Shown here: piece by piece, positions 17,047 through 25,769 of the stretch
Layout: every line of letters starts with the position of its first letter
How positions within the stretch are numbered: the first letter of the stretch is position 1
NCBI RefSeq assembly: GCF_000768065.1
Contig: NZ_JRKM01000001.1
Location: 4,632,001 to 4,696,000, forward strand
Direction: 5' to 3'
Source of the DNA: Aquabacterium sp. NJ1
GTDB taxonomy: Bacteria; Pseudomonadota; Gammaproteobacteria; Burkholderiales; Burkholderiaceae_C
DNA: 64,000 nt
Position numbers and translations under genes: made by a program
Notes under the pieces: model-generated
What the model saw: the letters and a program-made list of their open reading frames with translations, nothing else
Databases searched by the model: none
Told to the model about the DNA's origin: nothing

Positions 17047-19371
17047 ATGACCCAACAGACCATCGATTTCAACCCGCCGCCCCCCGATGGCGGCGAATCC
17101 CTGACCCTGGCCCACTACGCCGAGCGGGCTTACCTGGAATACGCCCTGAGCGTGGTCAAGGGCCGCGCCTTGCCGGACGTGTGCGACGGCCAGAAGCCCG
17201 TGCAGCGCCGCATCCTGTACGCCATGGACCGCATGGGCCTGAGCTACTCGGGCAACAGCGGGCCCAAGCCGGTCAAGAGCGCCCGTGTGGTGGGCGACGT
17301 GCTGGGCCGTTATCACCCGCACGGCGACACCGCCGCCTACGACGCCATGGTGCGCATGGCGCAGGACTTCGCCCTGCGCTACCCCTTGATCGACGGCCAG
17401 GGTAACTTCGGCTCCCGCGATGGCGACGGCGCTGCCGCGATGCGTTACACGGAAGCCCGCCTGGCACCGATCTCCCGCCTGCTGCTCGACGAAATCGACA
17501 TGGGCACGGTGGACTTCATCCCCAACTACGACGGCTCGACCGAAGAGCCCAAGCAGTTGCCCGCGCGCCTGCCCTTCGTGCTGCTCAACGGCGCCAGCGG
17601 CATCGCCGTAGGCCTGGCCACCGAGATCCCCAGCCACAACCTGCGTGAAGTGGCCGCGGCCACCGTGGCCCTGATCAAGAACGACCGCCTGCCTGACGAC
17701 GAGCTGTTCGAGCTGATCCAGGGCCCGGACTTCCCCGGTGGCGGCCAGATCATCTCCAGCGCGCAGGACATCCAGGACGCCTACCGCAGTGGTCGTGGCA
17801 GCTTGAAGGTGCGCGCCCGCTGGAAGATCGAAGACATGGCGCGTGGCCAGTGGCAACTGGTGGTGACCGAGTTGCCACATGGCACCAGCACGGCCAAGGT
17901 GCTCGAAGAGATCGAGGAGCTCACCAACCCCAAGATCAAGAGCGGCAAGAAGGCCCTGACCGCCGAGCAGACCCAGCTCAAGACCACGGTGCTGTCGGTG
18001 CTGGACACAGTGCGCGACGAGTCCAGCAAGGACGCCCCCGTGCGCCTGGTGTTCGAGCCCAAGACCCGCACGATCGACCAGCAGGAGTTGATCACCACCT
18101 TGCTGGCCCACACCAGCCTGGAAACCTCTTCGTCCATCAACCTGACGATGGTCGGCGCCGATGGCAAGCCCACGCAAAAGAGCCTGCGCCAGATGCTGGG
18201 CGAGTGGATCGGCTTCCGCATGGAGACGGTCACCCGCCGCACCAAGTACCGCCTGGGCAAGGTGCTGGACCGCATCCACATCCTCGAAGGCCGCCAGCTT
18301 GTCCTGCTGAACATCGACGAGGTGATCCACATCATCCGCAACAGCGACGAGCCCAAGGCCGCGCTGATCGAGCGTTTCAAGCTCAGCGACCGCCAGGCCG
18401 AGGACATCCTGGAAATCCGCCTGCGTCAACTGGCGCGGCTGGAGGCGATCAAGATCGAGCAGGAGCTGGCGGAGCTCAAGGGCGAGCAAGCCAAGCTCGA
18501 AGACATCCTGAACAACCCCGGCGTGCTCAAGCGCACCGTGATCAAGGAAATCGAAGCCGATGCCAAGCAGTTTGGTGACGAGCGCCGCACCCTGATCCAG
18601 GCCGAGAAGCGCGCGGTGGCCGAGGTCAAGGTGATTGACGAGCCGGTGACGGTGGTCATCAGCCTCAAGGGCTGGGTGCGCGCCAGAACGGGCCATGGCC
18701 ATGACCCGGCGAGCTTTGCTTTCAAGGCGGGCGATGGCCTTTACGGCACTTTCGAATGCCGCACCGTGGACCCGATGATCGTGGTCGGCAGCAATGGCCG
18801 TGTCTACAGCGTGCCCGTGAGTGCGCTGCCGGGTGCGCGCGGCGACGGCTCACCGATCACCACCATGATCGAGCTGGAATCGGGCACGCAGCCGGTGCAC
18901 TACCTGGCAGGCAACGTCGAGCAGACGCTGCTGTTCGCCAACACCGGCGGCTTTGGCCTGCTGGCCAAGCTGGGCGACCTCATCACGCGCCAGAAGGGCG
19001 GCAAGGGCTTCCTGACGCTGGATGAAGGTGATCTGGTGCTGCCACCGGTTCTGGTGCAGCCGGGCCACACGCAGGTGGCCTGCCTGGCGCAAGGCGGCCG
19101 CATGCTGGTGTTCGGCCTGGACGAGCTCAAGCTGCAGTCCAACGGCGGGCGCGGCCTGACGCTGATGGAAGTCGATGCCAAGAAGGACCCGCTGATCTCG
19201 GTGGCCACTGTGCACAACGGCGTCAAGGTGATCGGTTCAGGCCGAGGAGGCAAGGCCAAGGAAGAGGACGTGCGCAACTCGGCCTATACGGCCCACATCG
19301 GCAAGCGCGCCCGCAAGGGCAAGGCCGTGGACGCCTTCCAGAAGGTGATGCGCGTGTTGCCGCTGGCCTGA
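17047..19371 (+). CDS. parC: DNA topoisomerase IV subunit A
   Basis: ParC is the DNA-cleaving subunit of topoisomerase IV. The protein has 774 residues. The breakage-reunion domain has [56 protein letters not shown] and the catalytic tyrosine at about 134 ([10 protein letters not shown]). The C-terminal beta-pinwheel is shorter than in GyrA and lacks a GyrA box, which supports ParC. The residues matching E. coli ParC Ser80 and Glu84 are Thr95 and Asp99. The stop is 28 bases before the convergent DUF4405 gene. The pairing with parE at 10579 fits, although the two genes are split by a minus-strand block. Confidence 0.95.
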   Translation: MTQQTIDFNPPPPDGGESLTLAHYAERAYLEYALSVVKGRALPDVCDGQKPVQRRILYAMDRMGLSYSGNSGPKPVKSARVVGDVLGRYHPHGDTAAYDAMVRMAQDFALRYPLIDGQGNFGSRDGDGAAAMRYTEARLAPISRLLLDEIDMGTVDFIPNYDGSTEEPKQLPARLPFVLLNGASGIAVGLATEIPSHNLREVAAATVALIKNDRLPDDELFELIQGPDFPGGGQIISSAQDIQDAYRSGRGSLKVRARWKIEDMARGQWQLVVTELPHGTSTAKVLEEIEELTNPKIKSGKKALTAEQTQLKTTVLSVLDTVRDESSKDAPVRLVFEPKTRTIDQQELITTLLAHTSLETSSSINLTMVGADGKPTQKSLRQMLGEWIGFRMETVTRRTKYRLGKVLDRIHILEGRQLVLLNIDEVIHIIRNSDEPKAALIERFKLSDRQAEDILEIRLRQLARLEAIKIEQELAELKGEQAKLEDILNNPGVLKRTVIKEIEADAKQFGDERRTLIQAEKRAVAEVKVIDEPVTVVISLKGWVRARTGHGHDPASFAFKAGDGLYGTFECRTVDPMIVVGSNGRVYSVPVSALPGARGDGSPITTMIELESGTQPVHYLAGNVEQTLLFANTGGFGLLAKLGDLITRQKGGKGFLTLDEGDLVLPPVLVQPGHTQVACLAQGGRMLVFGLDELKLQSNGGRGLTLMEVDAKKDPLISVATVHNGVKVIGSGRGGKAKEEDVRNSAYTAHIGKRARKGKAVDAFQKVMRVLPLA

Positions 19372-19399
19372 GCTGCGGCGCTCAGTGCGCACAAGCCAC

Positions 19400-19891
19400 T
19401 CAGTGAAAGACCACCGCCAAGGCCTTGAACTGATTGGCTTGCTCGGGCCCCGTGACACTGATCAGGCTCTGGTTGGTGGACTCGATCAGGAAACCGGCCT
19501 TTTGCAGGTCGGCCAGCAGGGCTTGTGGTGTCTGATGCGCCAGCGGCGCAATGTCGCTGATCGGTGCATTCAGCACGGCCATGGTGGCGCGCCGCCCGGG
19601 GTTGCCGCCCTTGCCATCTTTCTCTTCCTGGATGAAGAACGAAGCCGCCAGGATCAGCAGGAACACGGCCACGATGCCCAACGCTGCGGGCTTGGTGAAG
19701 TAGCGCTTGAACGAGCTGATGTTGGCCAGGGCATGTGCGCCCACGCCAGCGACCATGGCCCAGCCCAGCCATTCATGCGCTTCCTTGTTGAGGCCGATGT
19801 CGGCGTGGAAGAACATCAGGATGCCGGTGGTGGCCATCAGGACGAACGCGCCCATGGTGAGGGGCGTGGCCCATTCGCGAGAGATCTGCAT
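19400..19891 (-). CDS. DUF4405-type membrane protein
   Basis: The ATG at 19891 gives 163 residues beginning MQISREWATPLTMGAF; an ATG at 19954 would add 21 polar residues and is less typical. Three hydrophobic segments are visible (about residues 10-28, 42-58 and 73-90). Histidines in LMFFHADIG and in EAHEWLGWAMVAGVGAHAL match the DUF4405 family, which resembles the heme-binding bundle of cytochrome b561-like proteins, although heme binding is unproven. The last 70 residues are a soluble tail with LADLQKAGFLIESTNQSL, of unknown role. The 289 bases up to the SDR gene at 20181 hold no gene; only a small TGGCC/GGCCA inverted repeat was noticed there. Confidence 0.65.
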   Translation of the reverse strand: MQISREWATPLTMGAFVLMATTGILMFFHADIGLNKEAHEWLGWAMVAGVGAHALANISSFKRYFTKPAALGIVAVFLLILAASFFIQEEKDGKGGNPGRRATMAVLNAPISDIAPLAHQTPQALLADLQKAGFLIESTNQSLISVTGPEQANQFKALAVVFH

Positions 19892-20180
19892 GGCAGTCGT
19901 TCCAGTTGGAAACGGAACCTTGTTTGTTGACAGGTCATCAGTGTGCGGCGGCATTGTTGCCCGTTTGTTGAGCCTGGCTAAAGTTCATCGAGATTGTGTT
20001 GGTGCGTACGTTTTTTGACGCGATGGTTGGGTGCGGTTGGTTCATTGACGTATGGGTCAGGCACGGCAGGTGGGGCTGGCCGCAAACAAGCTGGAAAACG
20101 CCAACAAGCTAGGCCTGCGCGCCTGGGTTAGGCTCGGTGGCCAGAGGCCATAGACGATCACATCAACGATCAGGAATCCC

Positions 20181-21002
20181 ATGACATCCCTTGCAGGCAA
20201 GACACTGTTCATCACCGGCGCCAGCCGCGGCATCGGCAAGGCCATCGCCTTGCGTGCTGCGCGCGATGGCGCCAACATCGTGGTCGCCGCCAAGACCGCC
20301 GAGCCGGATCCGCGCCTGCCGGGTACGATCCATTCCGCTGCCGAGGAGATCGTGGCGGCCGGCGGCAAGGCTTTGCCCCTGGTGCTTGACGTGCGCGATG
20401 AGGACCAGGTACGCGAGGTGGTGGCCAAGGCCGCCGCGCACTTTGGTGGCATCGACATCCTGGTCAACAACGCCAGCGCCATCAACCTCACGAAGACGCC
20501 CGAGACCGCAGCCAAGCGCTATGACCTGATGATGGACATCAACGTGCGCGGCACCTTCATGTGTTCACAGGCCTGCCTGCCGCACCTGGAAAAAGCGGCC
20601 AACCCGCACATCCTGGTGCTGTCGCCACCCATCAGCCTGCAGGCCAAGTGGTTCGAGTCGCACGCGGCGTACACGGTGTCCAAGTTCAGCATGAGCATGG
20701 TGGCTTTCGGTCTGGCCGCCGAGCTGCGTGCCAAGGGCATTGCCGTCAATTCACTGTGGCCACGCACGCTGATCGCCACGTCGGCTTTGAACGTCGCCGG
20801 CTCTCAATTGGGCACCCTGGGCCGCACGCCCGAGATCATGGCGGATGCCGCCTACCTCATCCTCACCCGCGCCAGCCGCGAGGCCACTGGCCAGTTCTAC
20901 CTGGATGAGCAGGTCTTGCGTGATGCTGGCGTGACCGACTTCGAGCGTTATCTGGTGACGCCGGGCAGCACGCCCATGATCGACCTGTACGTCGAGCCCT
21001 GA
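20181..21002 (+). CDS. Short-chain dehydrogenase/reductase (HSDL2-like)
   Basis: The 273-residue protein is a complete classical SDR, an NAD(P)-dependent oxidoreductase. The cofactor motif TGASRGIG is at residues 12-19, NNAS near 96-99, and the catalytic Ser148, Tyr164 and Lys168 (YTVSK) are all present. The sequence around LPGTIHSAAEEIVAAGG and the C-terminal FYLDEQVLRDAGV are typical of the HSDL2-like subgroup found near fatty-acid genes. The substrate is not known; an acyl or hydroxysteroid-like alcohol is plausible. An AGGAAT ribosome site precedes the ATG. It converges on the kinase gene with only 20 bases between stops. Confidence 0.85.
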   Translation: MTSLAGKTLFITGASRGIGKAIALRAARDGANIVVAAKTAEPDPRLPGTIHSAAEEIVAAGGKALPLVLDVRDEDQVREVVAKAAAHFGGIDILVNNASAINLTKTPETAAKRYDLMMDINVRGTFMCSQACLPHLEKAANPHILVLSPPISLQAKWFESHAAYTVSKFSMSMVAFGLAAELRAKGIAVNSLWPRTLIATSALNVAGSQLGTLGRTPEIMADAAYLILTRASREATGQFYLDEQVLRDAGVTDFERYLVTPGSTPMIDLYVEP

Positions 21003-21022
21003 GCGCGAGCGCGCGTCGAGCC

Positions 21023-22432
21023 CTAGACCCGCACCACGGTGACCGAGCATTCCGCCTCGGCCACCACCTGCGCACTCACGCTGCCCAGGTAGCGCCGCAG
21101 CGCCGAGTTGCCGCGCGCGCCCATCACGATGTGGTCCACCTGGTTCTTGTTGGCGAACTCGACCAGCGCGTGGGCCGTGTCCGTGGCCTCCAGCACATGG
21201 AAGGTCAGGCGGTGCTCGTCCAGCTGCAGTTGTTGTTGCAGCGGGCGCGCCCAATGCTTGATGGTCACCAGCTGCTGCACATGCAGGCTGTTGCCTTCTT
21301 CGTCCATGAGCTTGTCCATGCCCACGCGGTTGATCTTCATGACGCTGACGCAGGCCAGGCGCGCACCCGGCTCGATCTGCATGATGCGCCGCACGGTGGC
21401 CAGCAGCTTCTTGTCCAGCTCGGGTGTGCTGGCCTTGGTCGCGATGGCCACCATGATGATGGGGCTGTGCTCGACATGCTGGGTGGCGTTGGCCTGTGCT
21501 TCGGGCTCGGCGCCCATGGCCTTGAACCAGCGCTTGATGTTGCTCAGGCTGCCTCTGGGTGCCGTGTGCTCGGCTCGTTTGGTCAAGGGGATCTGTTCCG
21601 GGTGTTGCAGATCCAGCGCGAGCTGGGCGCCGGTCTGGTAGCGCTTGGCCGGGTCCACCTCCAGGCAGCGCATGATCACTTCCTGCAGCCAAGGGGGGGT
21701 GTCAGGGCGGTGCGCGCGCGGCGGCACGGCGTCTGTGTACAAGCGCTTGCGCAGGCCGGACACGCTGGTGGGGTTGCCAAAAGGGCGCTCGCCGGTGGTG
21801 AGGTGGTAGAGCATCACGCCGAGCGCAAACAGGTCGCTGCGCGGGTCGTTGCGGATGAACTGCACCTGCTCGGGCGACATGTACGGCCCCGTGCCCATGG
21901 GCAGCGAAAACTCTTCTTCCAGCAGGTCGGGCAGCTGTGCGTGGCTGGACAAACCAAAGTCCACCAGCACCGCCTCACCCGTGTGGCGGAACATGATGTT
22001 GCTGGGCTTGACGTCCAGGTGCACCAGGTGCTGCTTGTGCAGTTCGTGCAAGGCGAAGGCCACGCGCTGGCCGATATCGGCTACCTCGTCAAAAGGCAAG
22101 GGCGCCTTGTCCAGCCTGGGGCGCAGGGATTCACCCTGGATGCGTTCCATCACGATGTAGGGTTGCTGGATGAAGTCGCCCTTGGTCACGAAGCGCGGCA
22201 CATGGGGCCCGCTGAGCATGGGCATCACCATCTGCTCGACCTCGAAACCCACGATGGTGGCCGGATCCTCGCCGCCCTTGATGCGGGGGATCTTCATGAT
22301 CAGGGGCACATCCTGATCCCCTTGCAACGCCTCCACATCCCACAAGGTGGCCATGCCGCCCAAGTGCAGCTTGTCCTTCAGCTTGAATTGATCGATCACC
22401 TCGCCGGCTTGCAGTTTTCCAGGTGGCGTCAT
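21023..22432 (-). CDS. Serine/threonine protein kinase fused to a universal stress protein domain
   Basis: The start at 22432, behind an AAAGGA ribosome site, gives 469 residues. An Hanks-type kinase domain covers about 15-275: a degenerate glycine loop (LHLGGMATLW), ATP-binding Lys47 (LIMKIPR), catalytic loop HLDVKPSN (Asp140), DFG at 158-160 and a GTGPYMSPEQ activation segment. After a linker, residues 330-469 form a universal stress protein domain with the nucleotide-binding pattern GARGNSALRRYLGS near the C-terminus. No membrane segment is seen, so it is probably cytoplasmic. Substrates are unknown. A metallophosphoesterase gene lies 64 bases upstream on the same strand and may be cotranscribed. 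An upstream in-frame extension to 22579 looks non-coding. Confidence 0.87.
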   Translation of the reverse strand: MTPPGKLQAGEVIDQFKLKDKLHLGGMATLWDVEALQGDQDVPLIMKIPRIKGGEDPATIVGFEVEQMVMPMLSGPHVPRFVTKGDFIQQPYIVMERIQGESLRPRLDKAPLPFDEVADIGQRVAFALHELHKQHLVHLDVKPSNIMFRHTGEAVLVDFGLSSHAQLPDLLEEEFSLPMGTGPYMSPEQVQFIRNDPRSDLFALGVMLYHLTTGERPFGNPTSVSGLRKRLYTDAVPPRAHRPDTPPWLQEVIMRCLEVDPAKRYQTGAQLALDLQHPEQIPLTKRAEHTAPRGSLSNIKRWFKAMGAEPEAQANATQHVEHSPIIMVAIATKASTPELDKKLLATVRRIMQIEPGARLACVSVMKINRVGMDKLMDEEGNSLHVQQLVTIKHWARPLQQQLQLDEHRLTFHVLEATDTAHALVEFANKNQVDHIVMGARGNSALRRYLGSVSAQVVAEAECSVTVVRV

Positions 22433-22496
22433 CGGCTGGTCCTTTGTCTGCTGATCTTGATTGGCCGTGATCTGGTGGTGATCTGACCGGAAAGCG

Positions 22497-23240
22497 CTAA
22501 CGCCCGTCGCGCAGGCGTTGCGCCAGGAACATCGGCAAGCCCGCTTCGAGGATGCGTTGCGCGGCCCGTTCATGGTCATAAGGCACGCGGTGGAAAGTCA
22601 GCTGCTTGCTGCTGGTGTCGAACACGGCATAGCAGGCGGCAGGGTTGCCATCACGCGGCTGCCCGACCGAGCCTGGTATGGCCAGCCAGCGCCGCATGGG
22701 TGACAGGATGATGGGCGTGCCGTCCACCGGTGAGAACTCGCCTGACTTGCCCGTTGCAGACAGGTGGTACAGGCAGGGCTGGTGCATGTGCCCGCAAAAC
22801 ACGAAGGGGTGCGCGCTGACCTGCATGCTGCGCACGGCTTCCATGCGGCCGTCCAGATAGGCCCATTTCGATGGCGCATGCAGGTTGGCATGCGCGAAAT
22901 GGCAGTCGTCCAGTTCGGCCACCAGCGGCAGCGATTCGATGAAGGCCACGTGGGCGGCGCTCAGTTGCTGCCGTGTCCAGGTCAGGGACTCCTGAACGTG
23001 CTCGCCCATGTTGTGCGAACCTTCGTGGCGGATGGCATCGTCGTGGTTGCCTTTGAGCGCAATGGCGCCTTCCTGAACCCTTTGCTGCACGAAGTCCAGC
23101 ACCCAGACGGGGTCGGCCCCGTAGTCCACGTAGTCACCCAGCAACACGGTACGCTCACAGCCTTGTTGCCGGGCGTGTTCCCAGATGGCTTCCGTGGCTT
23201 GTCGATTGGCGTGCAGGTCTGAGAGGATCGCGAGTTTCAT
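22497..23240 (-). CDS. Calcineurin-like metallophosphoesterase (YfcE/MJ0936-like)
   Basis: The 247-residue protein has the full set of calcineurin-like metal motifs: SDLHAN at residues 7-12, GDYVDYG, KGNHDD and FCGHMHQP. This arrangement matches the small YfcE/MJ0936 branch, which hydrolyses phosphodiesters in vitro. The length is slightly longer than YfcE (about 185). It precedes the kinase-USP gene on the same strand, 64 bases apart, so the pair may share a transcript. Action on phosphoproteins is possible for this superfamily but is only a guess. The substrate is not readable from the sequence. Confidence 0.83.
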   Translation of the reverse strand: MKLAILSDLHANRQATEAIWEHARQQGCERTVLLGDYVDYGADPVWVLDFVQQRVQEGAIALKGNHDDAIRHEGSHNMGEHVQESLTWTRQQLSAAHVAFIESLPLVAELDDCHFAHANLHAPSKWAYLDGRMEAVRSMQVSAHPFVFCGHMHQPCLYHLSATGKSGEFSPVDGTPIILSPMRRWLAIPGSVGQPRDGNPAACYAVFDTSSKQLTFHRVPYDHERAAQRILEAGLPMFLAQRLRDGR

Positions 23241-23321
23241 GGGAACGGACTTCAGCTTGAACTCAGTTTAGACCCTTCGTCCCTCGGGATGCCATGCGGG
23301 GTATCGGGGCTTGCGCAATCT

Positions 23322-23371
23322 GGCATTTTCCGTGGATTTATTGAAAATGCCCGGCTGGGCAAATCAGCCGG
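23322..23371. repeat. Two abutting inverted repeats upstream of the H-NS-like gene
   Basis: Two perfect hairpin-capable repeats follow one another. GGCATTTTC (23322-23330) pairs with GAAAATGCC (23343-23351) across 12 bases. CCGGCTG (23351-23357) then pairs with CAGCCGG (23365-23371) across 7 bases. They lie 66-115 bases before the H-NS-like ATG, in an otherwise gene-free 196-base spacer next to the divergent metallophosphoesterase gene. They could be an operator, a structured leader or a terminator remnant. No T-tract follows either stem on the plus strand. Confidence 0.7.
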
Positions 23372-23436
23372 CGGTTTGATACCATAGGCCGATACGGTCG
23401 CCCATCATCGTCGGGCTTGCCGACTCAAGAGACACG

Positions 23437-23712
23437 ATGAGAACAGCAGAACAAGAAGCCGTGCTGCGGTCGGTGCGCAAGCTCGTCGCTTTCTGGCAAA
23501 TCACTGCGGACGAACTAGCTGGTATTCCTGAACCTGTGAGGGTCCAGGAGCCTGTGCGCGTGCCGGTGTTGAAATATCGGCACCCTCGCACCGGTGAAAC
23601 CTGGGATGGCGAAGGTGCCCAGCCAACCTGGTTGCGCGAGGCTCTGACCCGTCAGGGTTACACCGTTGAAGAATTGCGCCTGCCTCAAAGCGAGAGCGCT
23701 TCCGAGGCCTGA
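23437..23712 (+). CDS. Small H-NS family DNA-binding protein
   Basis: The 91-residue product carries the C-terminal DNA-binding motif of the H-NS/Bv3F family of Betaproteobacteria: KYRHPRTGETWDGEG followed by PTWLREAL. The N-terminal 40 residues are short, with one helix (EAVLRSVRKLVAFWQIT) in place of the longer coiled coil of full H-NS proteins. It contains a repeated proline-valine motif (PEPVRVQEPVRVP) as linker. Binding to AT-rich DNA is expected from the family; the short oligomerisation part may make it a modulator of longer H-NS proteins. The stop abuts the stop of the convergent diguanylate cyclase gene with no spacer. Confidence 0.8.
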   Translation: MRTAEQEAVLRSVRKLVAFWQITADELAGIPEPVRVQEPVRVPVLKYRHPRTGETWDGEGAQPTWLREALTRQGYTVEELRLPQSESASEA

Positions 23713-24981
23713 TCAGGCCAGCACACCCAATTCACGGTTCTCGCCTGCGGTGTCGGTGGTTTCGCCGGTGCTTTCCGGAGGCGGCGGCATATGCGCCACC
23801 ACCCGCCCACGGCCACTGCGTTTCGCCTGGTACAAGGCGGCATCGGCCTGTTGAACCAAGGCCTGGGCCTGGTCGTCGGAGCCCGGCTGCCAGGTGGCGA
23901 CCCCGATGCTGCAGCTCAACATCGCGGCGTGTTCGTCCTGGGTGACATAAGTCTGCATGATCTGATCGAGCATCAGCTGGGCCATCTGCATGGCGCCTTC
24001 GTGGCCCGTGTTGGGCATCAGCACAACAAACTCTTCGCCACCGTAGCGGGCCACCAGATCGGTCGGGCGGCGCAGCTTGCTGCTCAAGCCCTGCGCAGCG
24101 GCTTGCAGGCACAGGTCACCAAAGGGGTGGCCGTGGCTGTCGTTGATGTGCTTGAAGTAGTCCAGATCGACCATGGCCACTGACAGCGGCTCGTGGCGCC
24201 GGCGTGCGTCGCGCCAGGCCACCGTCAGGCTCTCCTGGAATTTGAGGCGGTTGGGCACACGGGTGAGCGCGTCGGTGCGGCTGAGGGTCTCCAATTCCCG
24301 GGCGCGCTGTTCGAGCTGGGCCTGAGAGCGTTGCCGTGCCCAGTATTCCCGCCCCACCATCCTGGCAATGCCCAAGGAGTAGGCAAAGAAGATGGCGCTG
24401 AGACCGGCAATGGCCAGGTCTGCCGCCCCGCCCCGAGGCAGCACGGCCAGCACACTCGGGCCCAAGGTACAAAGCGGGTAGAGCAGGGGCAGCACCGAAT
24501 CAATGGCCACGATCACGGTGCCGCCAGCCGTGATGCCGACGGTGCTCATCAACATGAGCCAGCGCAGCGTGGGGGCATCTGGCGCGACCAGGATGATGGC
24601 GCACAGCGTGCCCCAGTAGGCGTTGTAGAGCAGCGAGAAGGCCCGAAACAGCCTTTGTGCGCGGAGGAAGTCCCGCTCCATGGCGCGTTTGAGGCCGCTG
24701 TTGTAGATCAACCTGATGGCGCTGGCCAGGAAGAGGGCCACGCCATGGCCAATGGCAAAGCGGGTGTGGAGGCTGGCGTAGTTGTCAACCTGCATCAGCA
24801 CCACCCAGACCGCGGGGTAGAGCAGCAGGCCGTTGCGCATGCGGTGGACGGCATCCAGCACGCATTGCTTCTGGTAGGACAGCGGCACATGCGTGCGCGC
24901 CACCAGCGCTTCGACGTCGTCGGATGTATGGGGAGCTTTGGGAACCATGTTGGCGTAGCCTTGAAAAGCGTCAGGCCACAT
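23713..24981 (-). CDS. Membrane-bound diguanylate cyclase (GGDEF)
   Basis: The C-terminal 170 residues form an intact GGDEF domain with RYGGEEFVVLMP, so synthesis of cyclic di-GMP is likely. The N-terminal half has about five to six hydrophobic segments and no recognised sensor domain. The start is uncertain: the ATG at 24981 gives 422 residues and is used here; a TTG at 25017 or ATG at 24948 are alternatives, neither with a strong ribosome site. An RxxD inhibitory site was not clearly seen. The gene lies between tRNA-Arg upstream and the H-NS-like gene with which it converges. Confidence 0.88.
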   Translation of the reverse strand: MWPDAFQGYANMVPKAPHTSDDVEALVARTHVPLSYQKQCVLDAVHRMRNGLLLYPAVWVVLMQVDNYASLHTRFAIGHGVALFLASAIRLIYNSGLKRAMERDFLRAQRLFRAFSLLYNAYWGTLCAIILVAPDAPTLRWLMLMSTVGITAGGTVIVAIDSVLPLLYPLCTLGPSVLAVLPRGGAADLAIAGLSAIFFAYSLGIARMVGREYWARQRSQAQLEQRARELETLSRTDALTRVPNRLKFQESLTVAWRDARRRHEPLSVAMVDLDYFKHINDSHGHPFGDLCLQAAAQGLSSKLRRPTDLVARYGGEEFVVLMPNTGHEGAMQMAQLMLDQIMQTYVTQDEHAAMLSCSIGVATWQPGSDDQAQALVQQADAALYQAKRSGRGRVVAHMPPPPESTGETTDTAGENRELGVLA

Positions 24982-25033
24982 CCGAAGAGCCTTGACGGTC
25001 ACATGGTTTTCGGACAAGGCCGCGCCAACTTGA

Positions 25034-25108
25034 TGGTCCCCCCGACAGGAATCGAACCTGTATTTGCCGCTTAGGAGGCGGCCGTTCTATCCATTGAACT
25101 ACGGGGAG
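25034..25108 (-). tRNA. tRNA-Arg (anticodon CCU)
   Basis: Read on the minus strand from 25108 to 25034, the cloverleaf is complete. The acceptor stem CTCCCCG pairs with CGGGGGG with one U-G wobble. The D arm is GTTC/GAAC. The anticodon stem GCCGC/GCGGC carries the loop CTCCTAA with anticodon CCT. The T arm is ACAGG-TTCGATT-CCTGT. Discriminator A is followed by an encoded CCA. It should read AGG codons. The ureG stop is 16 bases downstream of the 5' end side in genome terms, and the diguanylate cyclase follows. No integrase or duplicated tRNA end was seen nearby. Confidence 0.95.
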
Positions 25109-25124
25109 ATCAAGGCAGGCGGCA

Positions 25125-25769
25125 TTATGCCTTGAGCATGCCCTTGGTTTCGATGAAGGCGATGACGTCCTGCAGGCCCTGTTGCGTTTTGAGGTTGGTC
25201 ATCACGAAGGGGCGGGTGGGGCGCATGCGTTTGGTGTCGGCTTCCATGATGTCCAGGTTGGCGCCCACATAAGGAGCCAGGTCCGTCTTGTTGATGACGA
25301 ACAGGTCGCTCTTGGTGATGCCGGGGCCGCCCTTGCGCGGGATCTTTTCACCCGCGGCCACGTCGATCACGTAGATGGTCAGGTCGCTGAGTTCGGGGCT
25401 GAAGGTGGCCGCCAGGTTGTCGCCGCCGGATTCGATGAACACGATGTCCGCATTGGGGAACTTGGCCAGCATGCGGTCCACGGCCTCCAGGTTGATGGAG
25501 GCGTCTTCGCGGATGGCGGTGTGGGGGCAGCCGCCGGTTTCCACGCCCATGATGCGTTCGGGGTCGAGTGCACCGGCCACCGTCAGCAGGCGCTGGTCTT
25601 CCTTGGTGTAGATGTCGTTGGTGACCACGATGAGGTCATAGGTGTTGCGCATGGACTTGCACAGCATCTCGACCAGGGTCGTCTTGCCGGAGCCCACGGG
25701 GCCACCGACACCCACGCGCAGCGGTGGGAGTTTCTTGGTTCGGCCGGGGATGTTGTGGAGGTTGCTCAT
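25125..25769 (-). CDS. ureG: Urease accessory GTPase UreG
   Basis: UreG is the GTPase that carries nickel from UreE to the UreD-UreF-UreG complex on apo-urease. The start at 25769 (overlapping the ureF stop as ATGA) gives 214 residues. The P-loop [10 protein letters not shown] is near residues 22-31. The nickel-binding CPH motif is present in [12 protein letters not shown], and the [11 protein letters not shown] guanine-specificity segment is near the end. The length and all motifs are normal. It is the last gene of the ureE-F-G segment. Confidence 0.97.
   Translation of the reverse strand: MSNLHNIPGRTKKLPPLRVGVGGPVGSGKTTLVEMLCKSMRNTYDLIVVTNDIYTKEDQRLLTVAGALDPERIMGVETGGCPHTAIREDASINLEAVDRMLAKFPNADIVFIESGGDNLAATFSPELSDLTIYVIDVAAGEKIPRKGGPGITKSDLFVINKTDLAPYVGANLDIMEADTKRMRPTRPFVMTNLKTQQGLQDVIAFIETKGMLKA

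Noticed and set aside
25034..25108. tRNA-Arg as an integration site of a genomic island
   Set aside because: No integrase, no repeat of the tRNA 3' end and no change in gene type was seen on either side.
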